Below, in pieces: positions 1-8,934 of a DNA stretch of 64,000 bases. Location of the stretch: positions 3,968,001 through 4,032,000 of the forward strand of contig NZ_CP011273.1 in assembly GCF_001610895.1 (NCBI RefSeq). Direction: 5' to 3'. Positions within the stretch are counted from its first letter, which is position 1. Each line of letters opens with the position of its first letter. The position numbers and the translations under genes were made by a program. This stretch comes from Planctomyces sp. SH-PL62. Its GTDB lineage: Bacteria > Planctomycetota > Planctomycetia > Isosphaerales > Isosphaeraceae. The notes beneath the pieces are model-generated. The model had not been told where the DNA came from and made no database searches. It saw only the letters and a list, made by a program, of their open reading frames with translations.

Positions 1-1929
1 GTCTCGGCCAGCCTGATGAGCCTGGGCGCGATCGACTTCGGCCTGATCGTCGACAGCTCGGTCATCATGGTCGAGAACTGCGTGCGCCGGCTCTCCCACG
101 AGGGGGGGACGAGGCCCAAGCAGGAGATCATCCTCGACGCCGCCGTGGAGGTCCGCAAGCCGACCATGTACGGCGAGCTGATCATCGCCATCGTCTATCT
201 GCCGATCCTGGCGCTCCAGGGGCAGGAGGGGAAGCTGTTCCGACCGATGGCCCTGACCGTGATCTTCGCGCTGGCGGGCTCGCTGATCCTCTCATTGACC
301 TTCATGCCGGTGATGGCCTCGCTGGGGCTCAGCTCGAAGCCGAGGGAGAAGGAGCTCTGGCTGATCCGCGGGATCAAGCGATTCTACGTGCCGATCCTCG
401 ACGTCTTCATCGCGCGGCCGTTCCTGGCCATGGGGACGGCCCTCGCGCTGATCGGCGTGAGTCTGCCGATCGGCGCCAACCTCGGGGCCGAATTCATGCC
501 CAAGCTCAACGAGGGCGATCTCCTGGTCGAAGCCGTGCAGATCCCCTCGGCGCCGCTGGAGCGGGCCGTGACGATCTCCACCCAGATCGAGAACCTCCTC
601 AAGGAATTCCCCGAGGTGCGGACGGTCTTCTGCAAGACGGGCCGGCCCGAGATCGCCAACGACGTGATGGGCGTCCACCAGACCGACGTCTGGACCATGC
701 TCAAACCCCGCGAGGAGTGGCGCGAGGGGATGACGCGAGACCGCCTCATCGAGGAGATGGACGCGGCCCTCTCCGAGAACGTCCCCGGCGTGAAGTTCGG
801 CTTCAGCCAGCCGATCGAGATGCGGGTCAACGAGCTGGTGGCGGGCGTCAAGAGCGACGTCGCCGCCCTGATCTACGGCCCCGACCTCGACGTCCTCCGC
901 CGCAAGGCGGCCGAGATCGAGCGCGTCCTTTCCCGGATCCCCGGCGCGCACGACGTGAAGGTCCCCTCGGCGGGGCGGCTGCCGCTCCTGAAGATCGCCG
1001 TCCGCCGCGATCAGCTCGCCCGCTACGGCATCAAGGCGTCGGACGTGCTCGACATCGTCTCGGCCCTGGGCGGGACGACCGTCGGCACGGTGTTCGAGGG
1101 CCAGATCCGCCGCCCCTTGCAGATCCGCCTGCCGCTCTCGTGGCGCGACGACGCCGAGAAGATCGGCTCGATCCGGGTGATCGACTCCCTGGGCCGTCCG
1201 ATCCCGCTCAAGGACCTGACCGACATCACCATGGAGGAGGGCCCCAGCGAGGTCGAGCGCGAGAACATCGAACGCCGGGCCTACGTCGGCGTGAACGTCC
1301 GGGGCCGCGACATGGCGGGGTTCGTCCACGAGGCCGAGCGGGCGATCGCGGAGCAGGTGGACCTTCCCGCCGGTTACATCCTCCGCTGGGGCGGGCAGTT
1401 CGAGCACCTGGAATCGGCCGAGAAGCGGCTCCTGGTCGTCGCGTCGGTCGCGCTGGTGTTGTTGTTCCTGCTCCTCTACAGCTCGTTCAAGTCGATGCGG
1501 CTGTCGCTCCTGATCTTCACCGCCGTGCCGACCGCGGCGACCGGCGGCGTGTTCGCGCTGGCCGCGCGGGGGCTGCCGTTCTCGATCTCGGCGGCCGTCG
1601 GCTTCATCGCGCTGTTCGGCGTGGCCGTGCTCAACGGCCTGGTCTGGGTCAGCGCCGTGGAACACCTGCGACACGACGGCCACGAGTCCCACGACGCCGC
1701 GCGGGAGGCGTCCATCGTCCGCCTCCGCCCGATCCTGATGACGGCCCTGGTCGCCGGCCTGGGCTTCATCCCGATGGCCCTCGCCACCACCCCCGGCGCC
1801 GAGATCCAGCGACCGCTGGCGACCGTCGTCATCGGCGGCCTGTTCACCTCGACTCTCCTGACCACCCTCGTGCTCCCCTCCATCTACCCCTGGTTCGCGC
1901 CGAAGGAACACAGCCACTTCGGGGCGTAA
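1..1929 (+). CDS. Heavy-metal efflux RND transporter, CzcA/CusA family (5' end outside window)
   Basis: Inner-membrane pump of a tripartite (RND-MFP-OMF) export complex that expels heavy-metal cations using the proton gradient. The frame is already open at base 1, so the N-terminal part (about 400 residues of a ~1050-residue family) lies upstream. The first visible residues are the TM4 proton-relay motif IDFGLIVDSSVIMVEN, with the two Asp (codons at 34 and 52) and the Glu (codon at 73) typical of HME-RND pumps. A periplasmic pore domain follows, then the C-terminal hydrophobic block with FGVAVLNGLVWVS and LRPILMTALVAGLGFIPMA. No membrane-fusion or outer-membrane partner lies downstream, so any partners should be upstream. 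The metal cannot be decided from this part. Confidence 0.93.
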   Translation, partial: VSASLMSLGAIDFGLIVDSSVIMVENCVRRLSHEGGTRPKQEIILDAAVEVRKPTMYGELIIAIVYLPILALQGQEGKLFRPMALTVIFALAGSLILSLTFMPVMASLGLSSKPREKELWLIRGIKRFYVPILDVFIARPFLAMGTALALIGVSLPIGANLGAEFMPKLNEGDLLVEAVQIPSAPLERAVTISTQIENLLKEFPEVRTVFCKTGRPEIANDVMGVHQTDVWTMLKPREEWREGMTRDRLIEEMDAALSENVPGVKFGFSQPIEMRVNELVAGVKSDVAALIYGPDLDVLRRKAAEIERVLSRIPGAHDVKVPSAGRLPLLKIAVRRDQLARYGIKASDVLDIVSALGGTTVGTVFEGQIRRPLQIRLPLSWRDDAEKIGSIRVIDSLGRPIPLKDLTDITMEEGPSEVERENIERRAYVGVNVRGRDMAGFVHEAERAIAEQVDLPAGYILRWGGQFEHLESAEKRLLVVASVALVLLFLLLYSSFKSMRLSLLIFTAVPTAATGGVFALAARGLPFSISAAVGFIALFGVAVLNGLVWVSAVEHLRHDGHESHDAAREASIVRLRPILMTALVAGLGFIPMALATTPGAEIQRPLATVVIGGLFTSTLLTTLVLPSIYPWFAPKEHSHFGA

Positions 1930-1946
1930 CTCGACGGAGCCGCAAC

Positions 1947-2627
1947 ATGGACCGCGAGCCATCGGAGATCGGCCTCGCCGCAGCCGAACGACATCCGCCT
2001 GGGCGCACGCTGCTGACCGCGGCCGGCGTTTGGGCGTTCGGCGGCGCGGCGTCCGCGTTCTTCGCGCTCGCGTACTCCGACCCGTTCATCCCCCTCGATT
2101 GGATCGCGCGAGGCCTCTGGATGCTGGCCGGGGTCGGCCTGCTGGCCTGGTGCGTCCGGCTCGCCCGGGCGCGTCAGGGCCGTCGCTCGGCGCTCGCGGC
2201 CGGGGGCCTCGTCGTCCTCACCCTGGCCCTCTCGCCGACCCTTTGGCCCTACCTGGCGTCGGTCGGGGGATGGGCCAAGATCCGCATGGATTTCGCTCGG
2301 AACCGCAGCCGGTACGAGAAGGTCGTCGCCCGACTGGCGGGGCGGCCGAATCCCATGCCGGGCCGCTCCGAGGCCGACGGCGTGAGCTACATCGTCGGAC
2401 CCGGTCCCCCGCTTCGGGTCGCCTTTCCTCTGCCGGGCGGGATCCTCGACAACTGGACCGCGGTCGTCTACGACCCGTCTGAGGAAGTGCACCGCATGGG
2501 GCGGGTCGGGCCGGACCTCTCGCACTGGGACGACCCGGATCTCCTGGAGCTGCGCATGTGGTTCGGCGGAACGATGCGGCACGCTCGCCGTCTGGGCGGC
2601 GGGTTCTTCTACTGCATCTTCACCTGA
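1947..2627 (+). CDS. Small membrane protein of unknown function
   Basis: 226 residues, starting 17 bases after the stop of the RND pump gene, so probably co-transcribed with it. I do not recognise a family. Three hydrophobic stretches in the first ~110 residues (TAAGVWAFGGAASAFFALAY, GLWMLAGVGLLAWCV and a Leu-rich segment ending LSPTLWPYLASVGG) suggest membrane anchoring, followed by a soluble domain of about 110 residues. Its last 19 bases overlap the stop end of the convergent glycerol-1-phosphate dehydrogenase gene. A link to metal export is inferred only from position. Confidence 0.7.
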   Translation: MDREPSEIGLAAAERHPPGRTLLTAAGVWAFGGAASAFFALAYSDPFIPLDWIARGLWMLAGVGLLAWCVRLARARQGRRSALAAGGLVVLTLALSPTLWPYLASVGGWAKIRMDFARNRSRYEKVVARLAGRPNPMPGRSEADGVSYIVGPGPPLRVAFPLPGGILDNWTAVVYDPSEEVHRMGRVGPDLSHWDDPDLLELRMWFGGTMRHARRLGGGFFYCIFT

Positions 2628-3994
2628 GCGGGCGTCGCGTCGGCGAGCGGGCCGTGAGGCCGGAAGACGACGTCGAGCGACTCCCCGAAGACGCCGAACC
2701 GACGGGCGACGTCCAGCACGGTGAACCGGCGGCGGATGAACGTCGCCTGCTCGTAAGAGACGCGGAGACGCTCGCGCGAGATGCCGATGGCCTCGGGGCG
2801 ATCGGGACAGCCGGCCAGCCGGAGCCGGGCGCGGACCTCGTCGAACGGGATCAGGTGGCGGGCGAGGCGCTCGCGGACCTCGGGCCAGGCTTTGCGCAGC
2901 CGATCGAGTTGATCGCGCAAGGCTTCGGGCGAGGGATGCTTGGCTCGGGTCTCCTCGACGGCCTTCGCGGCGAGTTCGCCGGGGCCGAACAACTCGGCGA
3001 TCCGGCGTTCCTCGATCTCGAGGGTCGGCCACGCGGCGACTGCGCGTTCGACGTCGACGTTTTCCAGGTCGCGGGCGAGCAGCTCTTGATGCAAGGCCAG
3101 GGAGGCCAGCGTGCCGATCCCGACCTTGAAGCCGTGCGAGGGGGCCGCCCCGTCGAACGTATGGTGCTGCATGTCCCAGAGGTGGCTGAACTGGTGGTCG
3201 GCCCCTGACGCCGGGCGACTGGTCTTGTGGGCCTGCATGGCGAACCCGCTCATCATCAGGCCGGCGACCAGGCCGCGGAGCGCCTCGGGGTCGTTGCGCG
3301 CGACGCCCGTCGGGTTCTCGATCCAGGTCCTGAGGCGGCCGTGGACGGTCTCCCAGACGTCCAGGTCGATCGGTTCCACCCCGGCGGCGTCGGCCAGGAT
3401 CCAGTCGGCCCCGGCGACGTTCTTCGCCAGGAGGTCGGCATAGCCCGAGGCGTTCATGCCGGGCGGGGCCTTCGCGATCACTTCGAGGTCGGCGACGACG
3501 GCGCGGGGGGCGGGGCAGTTGAAGGTCTGTTTCGACCCCCGATCCGTGATCGACGCGCCGAAGGCGGTGTAGCCGTCCATCGAGGCGGCCGTCGCGACGG
3601 CCATGTAGGGACGTCCCAGGCGATGCGCGGCGAGCTTCGTCAGGTCGTTGATCGTCCCCGAGCCGACGGCCACCGGGATCGCCTCGACGTCCCGGATCGC
3701 GGCTTCCAGGCGTTCCACGTCTTCGATGTCGGCGTAGACGTCCTCCCCAAAGACGAACGGCTCCGCGCAGGAGAGACCTTCGCGATGAAAGGCGGCGAGG
3801 ACTTCGCGGCCGGCGGCTTCGAGGGTGTGGGGGTCGGCCACGATCACGGCCGGTCGCCGACCGAAGGCCGCTTCGAAGAGCGCGGGGGCCTCGTGGCGGG
3901 AGCCCTCGCCGATCGCGAGCCGTCGCGTGTCGCGAGCGGCGCGCAGGGCCTTGTCGAGGAGCGGGGCGTCCGATCCGGCGGAAGGGGAGGTCAT
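2609..3994 (-). CDS. sn-glycerol-1-phosphate dehydrogenase (AraM/EgsA-like)
   Basis: 461 residues. The family reduces dihydroxyacetone phosphate to sn-glycerol-1-phosphate with NAD(P)H. Seen: nucleotide-binding GSGTIND (residues 111-117), the family block TAASMDGYTAFGASITDRG (about 136-154), and likely metal ligands Asp187, His267 and His287 in the order known for the iron-containing-alcohol-dehydrogenase/G1PDH fold. The C-terminal ~100 residues form a helical tail. The start at 3994 keeps the family N-terminus; a weak GGA lies about 9 bases upstream. G1P is the archaeal-type lipid backbone precursor; in bacteria (AraM) it can feed heptaprenylglyceryl phosphate, but no prenyltransferase gene is adjacent, so the end use here is unknown. 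Confidence 0.9.
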   Translation of the reverse strand: MTSPSAGSDAPLLDKALRAARDTRRLAIGEGSRHEAPALFEAAFGRRPAVIVADPHTLEAAGREVLAAFHREGLSCAEPFVFGEDVYADIEDVERLEAAIRDVEAIPVAVGSGTINDLTKLAAHRLGRPYMAVATAASMDGYTAFGASITDRGSKQTFNCPAPRAVVADLEVIAKAPPGMNASGYADLLAKNVAGADWILADAAGVEPIDLDVWETVHGRLRTWIENPTGVARNDPEALRGLVAGLMMSGFAMQAHKTSRPASGADHQFSHLWDMQHHTFDGAAPSHGFKVGIGTLASLALHQELLARDLENVDVERAVAAWPTLEIEERRIAELFGPGELAAKAVEETRAKHPSPEALRDQLDRLRKAWPEVRERLARHLIPFDEVRARLRLAGCPDRPEAIGISRERLRVSYEQATFIRRRFTVLDVARRFGVFGESLDVVFRPHGPLADATPAQVKMQ

Positions 3995-4462
3995 GCGAAG
4001 ATCCGTCCGATTGCGGGGAGGGTCGCGCGGGCCCTCAAGACGTTGAGCCGGGGCGACTTCCGGCCGTCTCCCCATCTTCGCGGGGCTTGGATCGGCGGGC
4101 AAGGGCCGGGGGCCGGTCGAGAGCGGGGCGGGACCCGTTTTCAAGGGGCGACCGGGGCCGAGACGGGGGCTTTGAAAAAAAGTAAAAGTCCATCGTCGCG
4201 AATGCCGACGCGATTTCGACTTAAGCGAATTTTCGATCTTGCGGGGATTGGGCGGAGGGGATAGAAACTCCGCAGAACGAGGCCCGGGAGGGCCGCGACG
4301 ACATGAGGAAGCCGCCTTGAACACCGAAGCCCGCTTATCATACTGGATCGTACGAGAGGGGGCCTCGGCGTTGGTTTTTCTCGAAATCGTCGAATGCGTC
4401 GAGGCTCGCGAATCCGGCTCGTCCGCCCCCGGGCGGTCGAAGGATGAAGGAGTGCTCGTTCG
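3995..4462. other. Intergenic region between divergent glycerol-1-phosphate dehydrogenase and ispE
   Basis: About 470 bases without a convincing gene. It must hold the promoters of both flanking divergent genes. The stretch near 4165-4270 is relatively A/T-rich for this genome (for example TTTGAAAAAAAGTAAAAG). A weak promoter-like pair faces ispE (TTGAAC at 4317 and CATACT at 4339, 16-base spacer), but I cannot confirm it. No stable hairpin or RNA gene was recognised. Confidence 0.4.
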
Positions 4463-5341
4463 ATGATTCTCCGTTCGATCGCCGGCGGCGTGGAGGTCCT
4501 CGCGCCGGCGAAGTTGAATTTGTTCCTGGAGGTGGCGGGGCGAAGGCCCGACGGCTACCACGAGATCGAATCGCTGATGGTCGAGGTCGACCTGTTCGAC
4601 CGGCTGACCTTCCGCGAGGAGGAGGGCGGGGCGATCGCGCTGACGTGCGACGACCCGAGCCTGCCGGTCGACGGCCGGAATCTCGTGGTGCGTGCGGCCG
4701 AGCTCCTGCGGTCGGAATCGGGCTGTCGGTCGGGGGCGCGGATCGACTTGAAGAAGTCGATCCCGGCCCAGGCGGGCCTGGCCGGCGGGTCGAGCGACGC
4801 GGCGGCGACGCTGGCGGCGCTGGATCGCCTCTGGAATCTGGGGACGCCCCCGGGACGGCTCGCCGAATTGGCGGGACGGATCGGCAGCGACGTGGCTTTC
4901 TTCCTGCAAGGTCCCTCGGCGGTCTGCCGCGGTCGGGGCGAGCGTGTGGAAGCCGTGTCCCTGCCTATCCCCCTGCACTTCGTCCTGATCGCCCCCGAAG
5001 TCGGCCTGAGCACGGCCGACGTGTATCAACGCTTGAAACCGCCCGAACAGTCCAGGTCGATCGTGCCGGCCCTCGCCGCCTTGGCGGCCGGGGATCCGGT
5101 GGATCTGGGGCGGAGCCTCTTCAACCGTCTGCAACCCGTCGCCGAGTCGATCCGCCCGGAGCTTGCCGCCGTGCGGGACGCCTTGGCGGATCTGGGCCCG
5201 CTGCTGTGCGGGTCCCTGATGAGTGGCAGCGGTTCTGCTTATTTCGGACTCGTGCGCGATTCCGCCGCGGCGGAACGCGCCGCGCACGCCCTCAACCCGC
5301 TCGGACTAGGATCGGTCCGGGTCGTGACCTGCGGCCCCTGA
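4463..5341 (+). CDS. ispE: 4-diphosphocytidyl-2-C-methyl-D-erythritol kinase
   Basis: 292 residues, the normal length. It phosphorylates the 2-hydroxyl of CDP-methylerythritol with ATP, step four of the MEP isoprenoid pathway, in the cytoplasm. GHMP-kinase motifs are clear: [11 protein letters not shown] near the N-terminus with the catalytic Lys, the [10 protein letters not shown] block, the ATP-binding loop [13 protein letters not shown], and the C-terminal [13 protein letters not shown]. The ATG has an AAGGAG Shine-Dalgarno 10 bases upstream. spoVG follows after 31 bases; the ispE/spoVG neighbourhood is also known from Firmicutes. Confidence 0.97.
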   Translation: MILRSIAGGVEVLAPAKLNLFLEVAGRRPDGYHEIESLMVEVDLFDRLTFREEEGGAIALTCDDPSLPVDGRNLVVRAAELLRSESGCRSGARIDLKKSIPAQAGLAGGSSDAAATLAALDRLWNLGTPPGRLAELAGRIGSDVAFFLQGPSAVCRGRGERVEAVSLPIPLHFVLIAPEVGLSTADVYQRLKPPEQSRSIVPALAALAAGDPVDLGRSLFNRLQPVAESIRPELAAVRDALADLGPLLCGSLMSGSGSAYFGLVRDSAAAERAAHALNPLGLGSVRVVTCGP

Positions 5342-5372
5342 GCAGAGAACGCCTCGTAAAGGAGTACCGGCT

Positions 5373-6011
5373 GTGGAGATCACCGAAGTTCGCATCAAGC
5401 TCATGGAAGACAACTCGGGGAGCAACGAGCGCTTGCAGGCCTTCTGCAGCATCACGTTCGACGACATGTTCGTCATCCGGGACCTCAAGATCATCGAGGG
5501 CGCCAAGGGCTTCTTCGTCGCGATGCCGTCACGCAAGCTGACCGATCGCTGTCACAACTGCGGCACCAAGAACCACCTGCGCAGCCGCTTCTGCAACCAC
5601 TGCGGATGCCGGCTGGACGAGAGCCGCGCCCTCCGCGACGCGGACGGCCGAGCCAAGCTGCACGCCGACATCGCCCACCCGATCAACTCGATGTGCCGCG
5701 AGAAGATCCAGGCCGCCGTGCTCGCCTCCTACGCCGAGGAGCTCGAACGCGCCAAGATGCCGGGCTACGTCTCGCGCTACGACGACTACGAGACCGACGA
5801 CTACGACGTCCCGTACGAGGCCGGCGCCCCCGCCGCCCACGTCGGCGAGCCGCCGCTTCGTCGCGGCCCCCTTCGCGGCCACACCCAGCACGTCCGGGGC
5901 GGCCAGTCGATCCTCCGCGGCCCCCACGTCGCCCACCGCAAGGAAGCCGCCCCCGAAGGCATCGCTTCCGACCACCATCGCGGCGACGGGGCGTTCGGCA
6001 ACGGGATCTGA
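5373..6011 (+). CDS. spoVG: SpoVG family protein with an internal zinc-ribbon insertion
   Basis: 212 residues from a GTG start with an AAAGGAG site about 9 bases upstream. SpoVG proteins are small RNA/DNA-binding regulators, normally 85-100 residues. Residues 1-54 match the family and end in FVAMPSRK, and the final family block, DIAHPINS, resumes near residue 99. Between them sits an insertion with CHNCG (Cys60, Cys63) and CNHCGC (Cys74, Cys77, Cys79), a four-cysteine zinc-ribbon pattern. After the SpoVG core there is an acidic Tyr/Asp-rich stretch and a His/Arg/Gly-rich, probably disordered tail. It is co-oriented with ispE and followed by a strong terminator. The role in this organism is unknown; nucleic-acid binding is the family expectation. 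Confidence 0.92.
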   Translation: MEITEVRIKLMEDNSGSNERLQAFCSITFDDMFVIRDLKIIEGAKGFFVAMPSRKLTDRCHNCGTKNHLRSRFCNHCGCRLDESRALRDADGRAKLHADIAHPINSMCREKIQAAVLASYAEELERAKMPGYVSRYDDYETDDYDVPYEAGAPAAHVGEPPLRRGPLRGHTQHVRGGQSILRGPHVAHRKEAAPEGIASDHHRGDGAFGNGI

Positions 6012-6045
6012 GCCGAGACCCCGGCCCGCCCGCGACGAGCCTCTC

Positions 6046-6100
6046 AAGCCGAGTCCGACGCAAGGCCCCTCCAGGCCCACGCGTCGGCCTCGGCTTTTTT
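6046..6100 (+). terminator. Intrinsic terminator of the ispE-spoVG unit
   Basis: A 16-base arm at 6046-6061 pairs with 6081-6096 with one mismatch, leaving a 19-base loop, and is followed by a run of six T at 6095-6100. It lies 35 bases after the spoVG stop, the classic Rho-independent form. Confidence 0.88.
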
Positions 6101-6205
6101 CATTCCCGTGGCGTGGCTCCGACCGTCACGCCCATAATCAACGGGATCGAACGACGAACGTCGTGGGGCCGACCTTTCGCGGGATCGCGCCTGGAGGAAC
6201 TCGAC

Positions 6206-7153
6206 ATGGCCGAACTCGCGGACGTGACCCTTGCCGAGGACGCTGGCGATCGGTCGAACGCCTCTCCTTCCGCGCGCCCGCCGACGCTCAGGGCGCGACT
6301 GTACCGCCTGGCGCGGCGGGTCCTCTTGATGATGGGGCTGGTCTTCGTGGGTTTCTTCGCATCGCTGTATGCGCTCCAGGCGAGCGTGATCTTCCCCGGC
6401 GCCTCGTCCCAGGGTAGGCCCGAGGCCGTCGTCCGCGCCGGTCCCGGCGAGGAGCTGGTCAGGCTGGCGACCGAAGGGGGCGAGGTCGTCGCCCTGTTCG
6501 GCGCGGCCCAGACCGCCGACGGCCGACCGGCGCCCGACGCGACGACTCGCCCGGCGCTCGTCTTCTTCTATGGCAACGCGATGTGCCTGGCCTATTCGTC
6601 GGTCGAGCTGGATCGCTTCCGGCGGCTGGGGCTGAACGTCATCATCCCCGACTACCTCGGCTACGGGATGAGCGGCGGCAAGCCGTCGGAGATCGGCTGC
6701 CGCCAGACGGCCCAGGCCTGCCACCGGTTCTTGAAATCACGCGGATTCCCGACCGACGGGATCTTCGCCGGCGGCTGGTCGCTGGGAGGGGCCGTGGCGA
6801 TCGACCTGGCCTCTCGCGAGGAGGTGGCGGGCCTCTTCGCGTTCAGCACGTTCACGAGCGTCCTCGACATGTCCCGGTCGTTCTTCCCGATCGCGCCCCC
6901 GGCCGCCTTCTTCAAGGACAAGTTCGACAGCCTGGCCAAGATCCGCACGTTGACGTGCCCCATCCTCCTGGGACACGGCCGGCGCGACCCGCTGGTCCCG
7001 TTCGCCATGTTCGAACGGCTGTCGAAGGCGGCCAAGGAGCCGCCCGCGACGCTGGTGCTCGATCAGGCCGAGCACAACGACTTCCTCGACCTGGGCGGGC
7101 GTCGGCTGGACCAGGCCGTCCTGGACCTGGTCGCCGGGGCGGGGATGCGCTGA
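6206..7153 (+). CDS. Membrane-anchored alpha/beta hydrolase
   Basis: 315 residues. A basic stretch and one transmembrane helix (LMMGLVFVGFFASLYALQAS) anchor it, leaving an alpha/beta hydrolase domain similar to the BEM46/YqkD group. Seen: the nucleophile elbow GGWSLGGA, an upstream oxyanion-type YGNA motif, a DYLGYGMSGG block, GHGRRDPLVP with a likely acid Asp, and AEHNDF with the catalytic His. The substrate cannot be predicted. The start is supported by GGAGGA 7 bases upstream. It is convergent with purQ and stands alone. Confidence 0.88.
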   Translation: MAELADVTLAEDAGDRSNASPSARPPTLRARLYRLARRVLLMMGLVFVGFFASLYALQASVIFPGASSQGRPEAVVRAGPGEELVRLATEGGEVVALFGAAQTADGRPAPDATTRPALVFFYGNAMCLAYSSVELDRFRRLGLNVIIPDYLGYGMSGGKPSEIGCRQTAQACHRFLKSRGFPTDGIFAGGWSLGGAVAIDLASREEVAGLFAFSTFTSVLDMSRSFFPIAPPAAFFKDKFDSLAKIRTLTCPILLGHGRRDPLVPFAMFERLSKAAKEPPATLVLDQAEHNDFLDLGGRRLDQAVLDLVAGAGMR

Positions 7154-7172
7154 GCCGACGACGCGGCGTCGC

Positions 7173-7949
7173 TCAGGCGAGCGCCGCGATCGCTCCTCGG
7201 AACACCTTCAGGCCGTGGCCTTCCGGGCCGAGCTTGTCGCCGAGGCGGGTCCATCGGGGGTGGTGGAGCGGGGAGACGAACCGCTCGGGGTGGGGCATGA
7301 GGCCGAAGATGCGGCCGGTGGCGTCGCAGACCCCCGCGGCGGCCAGGGAGGACCCGTTGGGGTTCGCCGGGAAATCCTGGGTCGGCTCGTTGCGGTCGTC
7401 GGCGTATTTCAGGACGACGCGCCCGGCGTCGTCGAGGGCGTCGAGCGCCTTGGGATCGGAGAGCAGGAATCGGCCTTCGCCGTGGGCGACGGGGAGGTCC
7501 AGCGGTTCCGAGAACGAGACGAACGGCGAGACCCCCGGGCGCGGCAGGAGCGTGACCCAGCGGGACTCGAACCGCCCCGAGAGGTTGTGGGCGAGGGTGG
7601 CGGGGGAGGCGACGTCGGGGCCGGGGAGGAGACCGCAGCGGACGAGGACCTGGAAGCCGTTGCAGACGCCCAGGATCAGGCCGCCGCGGTCGTGGAACCG
7701 CCGCAGGGCGTCTCCCAGGCCTCGGGCCAGATGGGTCGCCAGGATGCGGCCGGCGCCGAGGTCGTCGCCGTAGGAGAAGCCGCCGGGGATGGTCAGGATC
7801 TGGAACAGGTCGAGCGTCCGGGGCTCTTCCAGCAAGCGGCCGACGTGCCAGGACTCGGCGCTGGCGCCGGCGAGGTTCCAGGCCTCGGCCGTCTCCTCGT
7901 CGCAGTTGGTCCCGGGCGCCCGCAGCACAATCACGCGAGGCGTGGCCAT
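7173..7949 (-). CDS. purQ: Phosphoribosylformylglycinamidine synthase, glutaminase subunit
   Basis: 258 residues. It hydrolyses glutamine and passes ammonia to PurL for the FGAR to FGAM step of de novo purine synthesis. Class I amidotransferase motifs are present: the N-terminal APGTNCDEE block, TIPGGFSYGDDL, the nucleophile Cys95 in GVCNGFQ, and the His/Glu pair in LMPHPERF near the C-terminus. It is the last gene of the minus-strand run tyrA-purL-NYN-purQ. No separate purS is nearby because PurL carries a PurS-like N-terminal region. Confidence 0.96.
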   Translation of the reverse strand: MATPRVIVLRAPGTNCDEETAEAWNLAGASAESWHVGRLLEEPRTLDLFQILTIPGGFSYGDDLGAGRILATHLARGLGDALRRFHDRGGLILGVCNGFQVLVRCGLLPGPDVASPATLAHNLSGRFESRWVTLLPRPGVSPFVSFSEPLDLPVAHGEGRFLLSDPKALDALDDAGRVVLKYADDRNEPTQDFPANPNGSSLAAAGVCDATGRIFGLMPHPERFVSPLHHPRWTRLGDKLGPEGHGLKVFRGAIAALA

Positions 7950-8010
7950 AACGATCTTGGTCCCTTTCGAGGTCTCCGCCGATCGGGGCAGGGCCGATCG
8001 GACGCTCTGC

Positions 8011-8850
8011 TCAGTAGGAGGGGTCGGTCGATCCGAACGACGACGACGTCTGGGCGTCGGGCTCGGCGGCCCGGTAGGCCAGGTTGCGGCGGAGGAGGTC
8101 GGCCTCGTAGACCTGGACGACGAAGTCGGCCGCGATCTTCAGTCGCGACGAGGTCCCCTTGCCGGGGAAATCGGCCGGCGAGCCCTTGCGGAACTCCGCC
8201 ACGCCGACGTGCTTGGCCCGGCCCTTGACGTAGTTGATTCCCGGGATGCCGTCGGCGTCGCCCGAGATCAGAAGCGCGATGTCATAGGTCTCCTGCAGCG
8301 CCACCATGTCGACGGCGAGGCTCGTGTCGAGCCCCTTCTCGTTGACCGAGTGGTGGAGCAGGTCGACTTTCCAGTGGCCTTCCTGGCGGATCTCGACGAA
8401 GTCGGTGGCCGACTGGACGCCGTGGTAGAACCGCTTCTTCCGCTCCAGGGCCCGGCGCTTGCCGTCGTACCACTCGCGGGTCTCGCCGAAGCAGATGTTC
8501 CAGGCCTCTTCCATGCGCCGCTCCGCCGGCAGGTCGGGGCGGCTGCGGAGCACCTCCTCGACGTAGGCGTCGCGGAGCCGCGGGTTCATCTCGAATCGGG
8601 CGCGGAGGCGGGATTCGGCCTTGGGGTCGTTGAGGTCCCACTCGTCCATCTTGCCGACGACGTACCAGTAGATCCGCGAATGCTGGGCGGTCGGCCAGGG
8701 CGAGCCCTCGGCGAACGTCCGGCCCCAGTACTGGACGCTCTGCTCGAAGACGTGCCGATAGAACGCGCCGTAGTCGTCGACCCGGAGGTTCAGGTGCTTG
8801 AGCACGCCGTCCAGGTTGGAGCCGTCCACGAACGTGACGAACCTTAACAT
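8011..8850 (-). CDS. NYN (PIN-like) domain protein
   Basis: 279 residues. The NYN fold is a PIN-related, metal-dependent nuclease domain. Seen: FVDGSNLDG at the N-terminus (Asp9, Asn12) and the conserved ALLISGDADGIPGINYVK strand-loop with the acidic residues expected of the metal site, then HVGVAEF. The middle part, residues about 50-150, is a helical insert with many Trp and charged residues. It lies between purL (84 bases upstream) and purQ (61 bases downstream) on the same strand, so it is probably co-transcribed with purine genes. The RNA target, if any, is unknown. Confidence 0.85.
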   Translation of the reverse strand: MLRFVTFVDGSNLDGVLKHLNLRVDDYGAFYRHVFEQSVQYWGRTFAEGSPWPTAQHSRIYWYVVGKMDEWDLNDPKAESRLRARFEMNPRLRDAYVEEVLRSRPDLPAERRMEEAWNICFGETREWYDGKRRALERKKRFYHGVQSATDFVEIRQEGHWKVDLLHHSVNEKGLDTSLAVDMVALQETYDIALLISGDADGIPGINYVKGRAKHVGVAEFRKGSPADFPGKGTSSRLKIAADFVVQVYEADLLRRNLAYRAAEPDAQTSSSFGSTDPSY

Positions 8851-8934
8851 GATGGGAGGCCTTTTTGATCTCGATCCAGGCGCTGTCGTTTAATCCATAT
8901 GCATGCGTCTGATCGATGGACGCTCCATGCGCGA

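Noticed and set aside
292-1962. A 556-codon minus-strand frame opposite the RND pump
   Set aside because: Charged low-complexity shadow of the real gene.
4165-4190. A-rich tract near 4175 as a minus-strand terminator or AT-rich mobile-element scar
   Set aside because: No hairpin next to it and no flanking repeats.
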